A stretch of 19,734 nucleotides of DNA from Gammaproteobacteria bacterium (GTDB lineage: Bacteria > Pseudomonadota > Gammaproteobacteria > Pseudomonadales > UBA7434), in contig JAJRPK010000291.1 of assembly GCA_024280785.1 (NCBI GenBank), positions 1 to 19,734 of the forward strand, in the 5' to 3' direction. Of the stretch, positions 15,594 through 19,734 are shown in pieces. Under the pieces are notes generated by a model, which ran no database searches, was not told where the DNA came from, and saw only the letters and a list, made by a program, of their open reading frames with translations. A program made the translations under genes and the position numbers. Positions within the stretch are counted from its first letter, which is position 1; every line of letters begins with the position of its first letter.

Positions 15594-16100
15594 TTACTTG
15601 GTTTTTCGTCGGCTGTATCCTAAAGCGGCAAGACCAAAGCTAAGTAGTGCTAATGTGGCTGGCTCGGGAACGTCAGCAGCTTGTGATATCGAAGACCAGT
15701 TCATTCTGCCGCCTGAAAAAGCCCAAAGCCCAAAGGTATTTTCTAACAGACCAGCTTTGTCAGAGAGCATTCCGCTACCTTGAAGTTCTAAACCGCTCGT
15801 AGTTTCTGAAACAATGCTCAACGATTCAATAGCAAAGCTAAAGTCTTCGGTTTCCCATAGAGTCGAAAGCGATGCGAAGGGAGAGTAATCTAAATCGTAG
15901 AATGATACAGAGGACTGGCCGGAAAATGCTCCAGTAGCCATCACTACATTGGGGTTATCGATAGTTAGAGTCCCACTATTTTTTGACCATTCGAAGCTTG
16001 AGAATAGAATGGCGCCTTCAATGATCGAAGAAGCCTGGGTCAACGAGGCCGCCAGTGCCAAGGTCGTAACGCTAATAGTTTTGAGTAAGATTTTAAACAT
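15594..16100 (-). CDS. PEP-CTERM sorting-domain protein
   Basis: 168 residues from the ATG at 16100-16098; a TTG at 16106 is an alternative. Signal peptide: FKILLKTISVTTLALAASLTQAS. The C-terminus has the full sorting signal: VPEPATLALLSFGLAALGY followed by basic RRK. Such proteins are exported, then processed by an exosortase (EpsH/XrtA-type) and commonly linked to exopolysaccharide or floc formation. The middle part is Ser-rich, beta-strand-like, has no Cys and matches no domain I recognise. No exosortase or polysaccharide gene is in the window; these usually lie elsewhere. Confidence 0.87.
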   Translation of the reverse strand: MFKILLKTISVTTLALAASLTQASSIIEGAILFSSFEWSKNSGTLTIDNPNVVMATGAFSGQSSVSFYDLDYSPFASLSTLWETEDFSFAIESLSIVSETTSGLELQGSGMLSDKAGLLENTFGLWAFSGGRMNWSSISQAADVPEPATLALLSFGLAALGYSRRKTK

Positions 16101-16619
16101 GGTCAATTACCGTAGTGAGTGATTAGGTTATATTCTTGCAAAGGTATATTGCAGGGACAATGCCAACGAAAATTAAGCTATAAATAACAATGACATATAG
16201 GGTTTTAGTGTGGTTCTGCAGGAAGCTACTGTAAATTTCATCGACAGTTTTAGTCCTAATCACCTGCCGTGGATTTATTGTGGGGCTATGGTCAAGGGAC
16301 GGCTTGAATTCAGTACTGGGCTGGAAAGCTCGGAGGGCAGTTTAATAGCACTACATGCAAGCGAAAAACCGGAACGGTAGAAAAATCGAAGACGCTTTCT
16401 GTTGTCGCGTTCTGTAGTATATAATTCTGCCCGTGATTCCTTAGTGAGCGCGGTCGATAGATTCATCAGATCTAGCCGCCCTAATAGCTAAGAAACCCCA
16501 TTAAGAAAACCAATAATATCGGTTCTATACTGAGTTTTATTCTCGGTGGTATCGGTTGTAAGCCAATTATCTTTTCTAATTTTAAAGTGAAGTTTTTAAC
16601 GAGACACTTGCGAGGTTTT
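16101..16619. other. Intergenic region upstream of peroxiredoxin
   Basis: 519 bp between divergent genes. No convincing CDS; the 16275-16466 open frame on the - strand has no family features. Near the right end, TATCGGTT-N-TA occurs twice as a direct repeat (16517-16527 and 16550-16560), exactly 33 bp apart, within 105 bp of the peroxiredoxin start. It may be a paired regulator site. Confidence 0.4.
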
Positions 16620-17219
16620 ATGAGTACTTTAGTATGTCATCCAGCACCTGATTTTACGGCTTCTGCGGTTATGCCGGACGGAACCATCAACGATAACTTT
16701 TCGCTCAGCAGTTTGCGCGGTCGGCACGTCGTTATCTTTTTCTATCCTCTCGATTTTACCTTTGTCTGCCCATCCGAAATTATCGCTCACGATCGTCGAG
16801 TTAAGGAATTTGCCGATCGAGGCGTTGAGCTGATCGGTGTTTCAATTGATTCTCAGTTCACCCATTTAGCTTGGCGGAATACTGCCGTCGACAAAGGCGG
16901 CATTGGCCAAATACAGTTCCCGTTAGTTGCCGATGTGAACCATAGTATTGTTCAAAGTTATGGCATAGAGCACGCCGACGGTGTGGCTTTGCGCGGTTCT
17001 TTTCTTATTGATAAAGAAGGTGTCATTCAACACGCCGTGGTTAATAACTTACCGCTGGGTCGTAACGTCGACGAGATGTTAAGAATGGTTGATGCGTTAC
17101 AGTTTTCAGAAGAGCACGGAGAAGTGTGCCCAGCAGGTTGGCAAAAAGGTGAGCAAGGTATGACACCGACAGCTGACGGTGTAGCGAGTTATCTGGCTGA
17201 AAACGCCGATAAGTTATAA
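16620..17219 (+). CDS. Typical 2-Cys peroxiredoxin (AhpC/Prx1 type)
   Basis: 199 residues from ATG 16620, chosen because CGAGG lies upstream and STLVCHPAPDF is the family's N-terminus; a longer frame from GTG 16587 would add 11 unlikely residues. Reduces hydrogen peroxide and organic hydroperoxides. Peroxidatic Cys50 sits in DFTFVCPSEI; resolving Cys170 in GEVCPAGW. GGIGQIQFPLVAD and NNLPLGRNVDEMLR match typical 2-Cys enzymes, which act as obligate dimers and are usually recycled by thioredoxin or AhpF. No reductase is adjacent. A strong hairpin follows the stop. Confidence 0.95.
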   Translation: MSTLVCHPAPDFTASAVMPDGTINDNFSLSSLRGRHVVIFFYPLDFTFVCPSEIIAHDRRVKEFADRGVELIGVSIDSQFTHLAWRNTAVDKGGIGQIQFPLVADVNHSIVQSYGIEHADGVALRGSFLIDKEGVIQHAVVNNLPLGRNVDEMLRMVDALQFSEEHGEVCPAGWQKGEQGMTPTADGVASYLAENADKL

Positions 17220-17243
17220 GCCATAGTCATCGATTCCAGACGC

Positions 17244-17277
17244 AGCCCAACTGCCTGCTTAAACAGGCAGTTGGGCT
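17244..17277 (+). terminator. Terminator hairpin after peroxiredoxin
   Basis: Perfect 14-bp stem, AGCCCAACTGCCTG paired with CAGGCAGTTGGGCT, loop of six (CTTAAA), 25 bp after the stop codon. The downstream T-tract is poor (TATGGCA), so termination strength is uncertain. Confidence 0.8.
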
Positions 17278-17872
17278 TATGGCATATTAGCTTAGTGTTT
17301 TAGCGAGCTTTTACAATAAAAATCCTCCCCGAACATTTGTGCGTTCACTTCTGACGGCAAGCGTCGGCCCCTTTAAAATAAAATTTATCCTCTGACGTGC
17401 CGCCGCTATTCTGAGTTATTTTGTTGAGTCTTCTGCTACAAATTAATTTATGGCAAAAATGCGGCAATAGACGAAGTACAAAAATTACCCATAAGATGAG
17501 TAATTGTTAAGGTAAGCGTTAGATTCACCCAATTTAGATTATCAATTGAACGATATCCATCTTGCTTATAAGCATTATCTAATTTACCTGTATTTCTGTT
17601 TAGTGACGTACTTCATACTGAGATCAGGATCCACTACCTGGGTGCTTAAAAATGCACCAAAGCGTCTATCTCTCGCAAGCCCATCGAATTTGTTTGGTGC
17701 TGGTGTATGAGCGGCGCTTACATTTTTTTAAACTAATAAATTTTATTTGTTAGTCGAATGTTATCTAAGGGGTGTTTAATAATGCCATAGCTTAGCGAGA
17801 TCAATTTAAGTATAAGTAGTGCAGCTGTTGCGGGTAGTTTCAAAAAATTAAAATATACAAGAGGCTAGTGTG
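17278..17872. other. Long intergenic leader before TonB-dependent receptor
   Basis: 595 bp, AT-rich, no CDS supported. It contains GGTGC-N8-GCACC (17641-17658), a further GGTGC copy near 17696, and a GACG-N5-CGTC hairpin near 17353. No clear promoter or Fur box is seen. Confidence 0.35.
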
Positions 17873-19734
17873 ATGAGTAAAAACGGATTGAAATCTTCAA
17901 TTTTTCGTCGCTCGACGAATTTGTTATCTAAAACCCTTGCTCTTAGTGTGTCGTGTGTTGCTTTGGCGCATGTCGCGCCAGCAATATCGGCAGATCAAGA
18001 AATTCAAGAAGTGTCTATCTCTATAGGTAGTCGTGTACCGGGAAGGTCAGCGGCCGATTTGGCGGTGCCGGTCGATTCCCTGGGGGCTGAAGAGTTAGCT
18101 AAAACCGGTCACACAGAAGTTGGCCGAATGCTGCAGTCGTTAGCACCTTCATTCAACTTTTCCAGCTCATCGATTAGTGATGGTACCGATGCGGTTCGCC
18201 CAGCGACATTACGAGGCTTGGGCCCTGACCAGACATTGGTTTTAATTAACGGCAAGCGACGCCACACCAGTGCATTGATTCACGTCAATACTTCTGTAGG
18301 TCGCGGAACGGCGGGGGTTGATCTTAACGCGATTCCCGCGGCGTCGATAAAACGAATAGAAGTATTGCGCGACGGTGCTGCCGCCCAGTACGGCTCGGAT
18401 GCGATAGCAGGCGTGATCAATATCGTGCTTAAAGATAGTGATACCGCTGGTAGAGTTGACGTGTCATACGGTGAGTACAGCGCGGGGGATGGTGAGACAG
18501 TCAATGTTGATTTTAACAAAGGCTTTGCGTTGGGTGACAATGGGTTTATCAATGCCACGATTAATTATCGAGATAGAGGTTATACGAACCGCGCAGGTTT
18601 AACGGGCGTCTGTCAATATTTGGGGTCTTGCACCACTAACGGCCTGGGTATAGAGGAAACGGCGGATTCAAGAGAACGAGCTTTTAACCGAAAGAATTTT
18701 CGCATTGGAGACTCCGACTCCGAGCAGTGGGGCCTTGCATTGAATGGCGGGTACCAATTAGGAGCAGGCGAACTATATAGCTTTATAACTTACTCAAACC
18801 GAAAGAACCAATCGGGCGGCTTCTATCGCCGTGCAAATCAGACGGGAAACAACCCTACACTGGTCGATGGCGAAGCCTTTGCGCAGGATGGATTTTTACC
18901 CCTCATCAATTCAGAAATTGATGATATGTCGATAAACCTTGGTTATCGAACAACATTTGCCAACGACATGACGATGGATGTTTCCTATACCTACGGCGAA
19001 AATCAATTTGCTTTTAGAATAAGTAACTCAGTCAATGCCTCGTTTGTGAATTTGCAAAGATTCGGAAACATGCTGTCAGACAGTGATATTCGCGCTACCA
19101 CTCCAACGAGCGCAGATGCTGGTGAGCTAACGCTTGGCCTGCAAACCTTTAATGTTGATTTTACCCAGCCAATGGGAGACGTTAACTTAGCTTGGGGCCT
19201 TGAGTTCCGTACCGACGACTATAAGATCAAGGCAGGAGAAGAGTATTCCTACCTTGACTATGATACCGACGCGGCAGGCACTGCTCTTTTTGCAGCAGAC
19301 GGCAACGCTGGCATACAGGTGTTCAGAGGCTTTCAGCCCAGTAATGAAGTAGATGAAAGCCGCGATGTTTGGTCGCTTTATGTTGATGGCGAATACGATA
19401 TTACAGAAAAGTGGTTGGTTAGTGCTGCTATGCGCTACGATGATTACGCCGATTTTGGTGACACCACAAATTTTAAATTGGCGTCTCGCTATGAATTTGT
19501 TGAATGGTTTAAATTGCGCGGTGCGGTTAGCACAGGTTTTAGAGCGCCTTCTATGCAGCAGCAATACTTCAACAGTATTAGCACGCAGTTTGTTTCGATT
19601 GGAATGCCGGCGGTAACGGTGGCACAAGAAGTAGGCACCTTCCGTAACGACAGTGATTTGGCCAAGGCCATAGGTATACCGGAGTTAAAAGAAGAAGAAT
19701 CGATGAACTATAGTTTAGGCTTTGTTCTTGAGCC
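17873..19734 (+). CDS. TonB-dependent outer-membrane receptor, 3' truncated
   Basis: At least 620 codons from ATG 17873, preceded by GAGG at good spacing, and open to the right edge. Signal peptide: residues 1-40 (TLALSVSCVALAHVAPAISA). A TonB-box-like EIQEVSIS follows at 43-50. The plug domain spans about 60-187: LRGLGPDQTLVLINGKRRH, VDLNAIPAASIKRIEVLRDGAAAQYGSDAIAGVINI. Beta-barrel strands follow, with VSTGFRAPSMQQQYF near residue 555 typical of the barrel. Such receptors import siderophores, vitamins, sugars or other large substrates across the outer membrane using TonB energy. Substrate not readable; no iron-specific marker seen. Confidence 0.96.
   Translation, partial: MSKNGLKSSIFRRSTNLLSKTLALSVSCVALAHVAPAISADQEIQEVSISIGSRVPGRSAADLAVPVDSLGAEELAKTGHTEVGRMLQSLAPSFNFSSSSISDGTDAVRPATLRGLGPDQTLVLINGKRRHTSALIHVNTSVGRGTAGVDLNAIPAASIKRIEVLRDGAAAQYGSDAIAGVINIVLKDSDTAGRVDVSYGEYSAGDGETVNVDFNKGFALGDNGFINATINYRDRGYTNRAGLTGVCQYLGSCTTNGLGIEETADSRERAFNRKNFRIGDSDSEQWGLALNGGYQLGAGELYSFITYSNRKNQSGGFYRRANQTGNNPTLVDGEAFAQDGFLPLINSEIDDMSINLGYRTTFANDMTMDVSYTYGENQFAFRISNSVNASFVNLQRFGNMLSDSDIRATTPTSADAGELTLGLQTFNVDFTQPMGDVNLAWGLEFRTDDYKIKAGEEYSYLDYDTDAAGTALFAADGNAGIQVFRGFQPSNEVDESRDVWSLYVDGEYDITEKWLVSAAMRYDDYADFGDTTNFKLASRYEFVEWFKLRGAVSTGFRAPSMQQQYFNSISTQFVSIGMPAVTVAQEVGTFRNDSDLAKAIGIPELKEEESMNYSLGFVLE

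Noticed and set aside
15410..15643. 77-codon open frame on the + strand
   Set aside because: No family features, no Shine-Dalgarno, and it overlaps the end of the PEP-CTERM gene.
16275..16466. 63-codon open frame on the - strand
   Set aside because: Low-complexity, Ser/Leu-rich with no recognisable domain; likely chance.
17451..17466. Sigma-54 promoter (TGGCA with a GC 12 bases on)
   Set aside because: Only the GG and GC anchors match; the TT of the -12 box is missing, and it lies over 400 bp from the receptor start.

Overview
The window looks like chromosomal DNA of a marine-type gammaproteobacterium. A Cellvibrionales/Spongiibacteraceae-like lineage is plausible, but this is inferred from gene content: TonB-dependent receptor, PEP-CTERM protein, KshA-type Rieske oxygenase, FdsGBA formate dehydrogenase and a DUF2489-type protein. 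No rRNA, tRNA, CRISPR array, transposase or phage gene was found. Most genes lie on the + strand in short transcription units.

Layout. Bases 1-741 are the 3' part of a DODA-type extradiol dioxygenase. Then come a small membrane-anchored DUF2489-like protein, dihydrofolate reductase (folA), a TerC-family membrane protein, a PaaI-like thioesterase and an SGNH/GDSL hydrolase. The hydrolase converges on a LysR regulator (- strand). A small exported DUF2846-like protein follows, then a KshA-type Rieske oxygenase (- strand) with a TATAAT promoter element. Next is an hfq gene outside its usual miaA-hflX setting. It has no ATG: a good Shine-Dalgarno sits in front of an ATC codon that falls exactly at the family's Met1 position. 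A luciferase-like flavin monooxygenase precedes the main operon.

The core of the window (8938-15174) is a complete NAD+-dependent molybdenum/tungsten formate dehydrogenase operon: fdsG (2Fe-2S), fdsB (FMN/NAD), fdsA (catalytic, Cys-type), fdhD/fdsC (sulfur transfer to the cofactor) and fdsD (small delta subunit). Together they make a cytoplasmic enzyme oxidising formate to CO2 and producing NADH. The operon is preceded by five in-frame 18-bp tandem repeats ending exactly at the fdsG ATG.

After the operon come a stretch rich in inverted repeats (15266-15433), a PEP-CTERM exported protein (- strand), a typical 2-Cys peroxiredoxin with a strong terminator hairpin, and a TonB-dependent receptor that runs off the right edge.

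The most unusual signals are the apparent AUC start of hfq with a foldable leader before it, the hexacodon repeat array before fdsG, and a recurring pattern of short duplications in gene leaders, three of which copy a Shine-Dalgarno (801-839, 2868-2885, 8848-8937, 13962-13986). I saw no clear multi-gene system of unknown type; the novelty candidates are regulatory.
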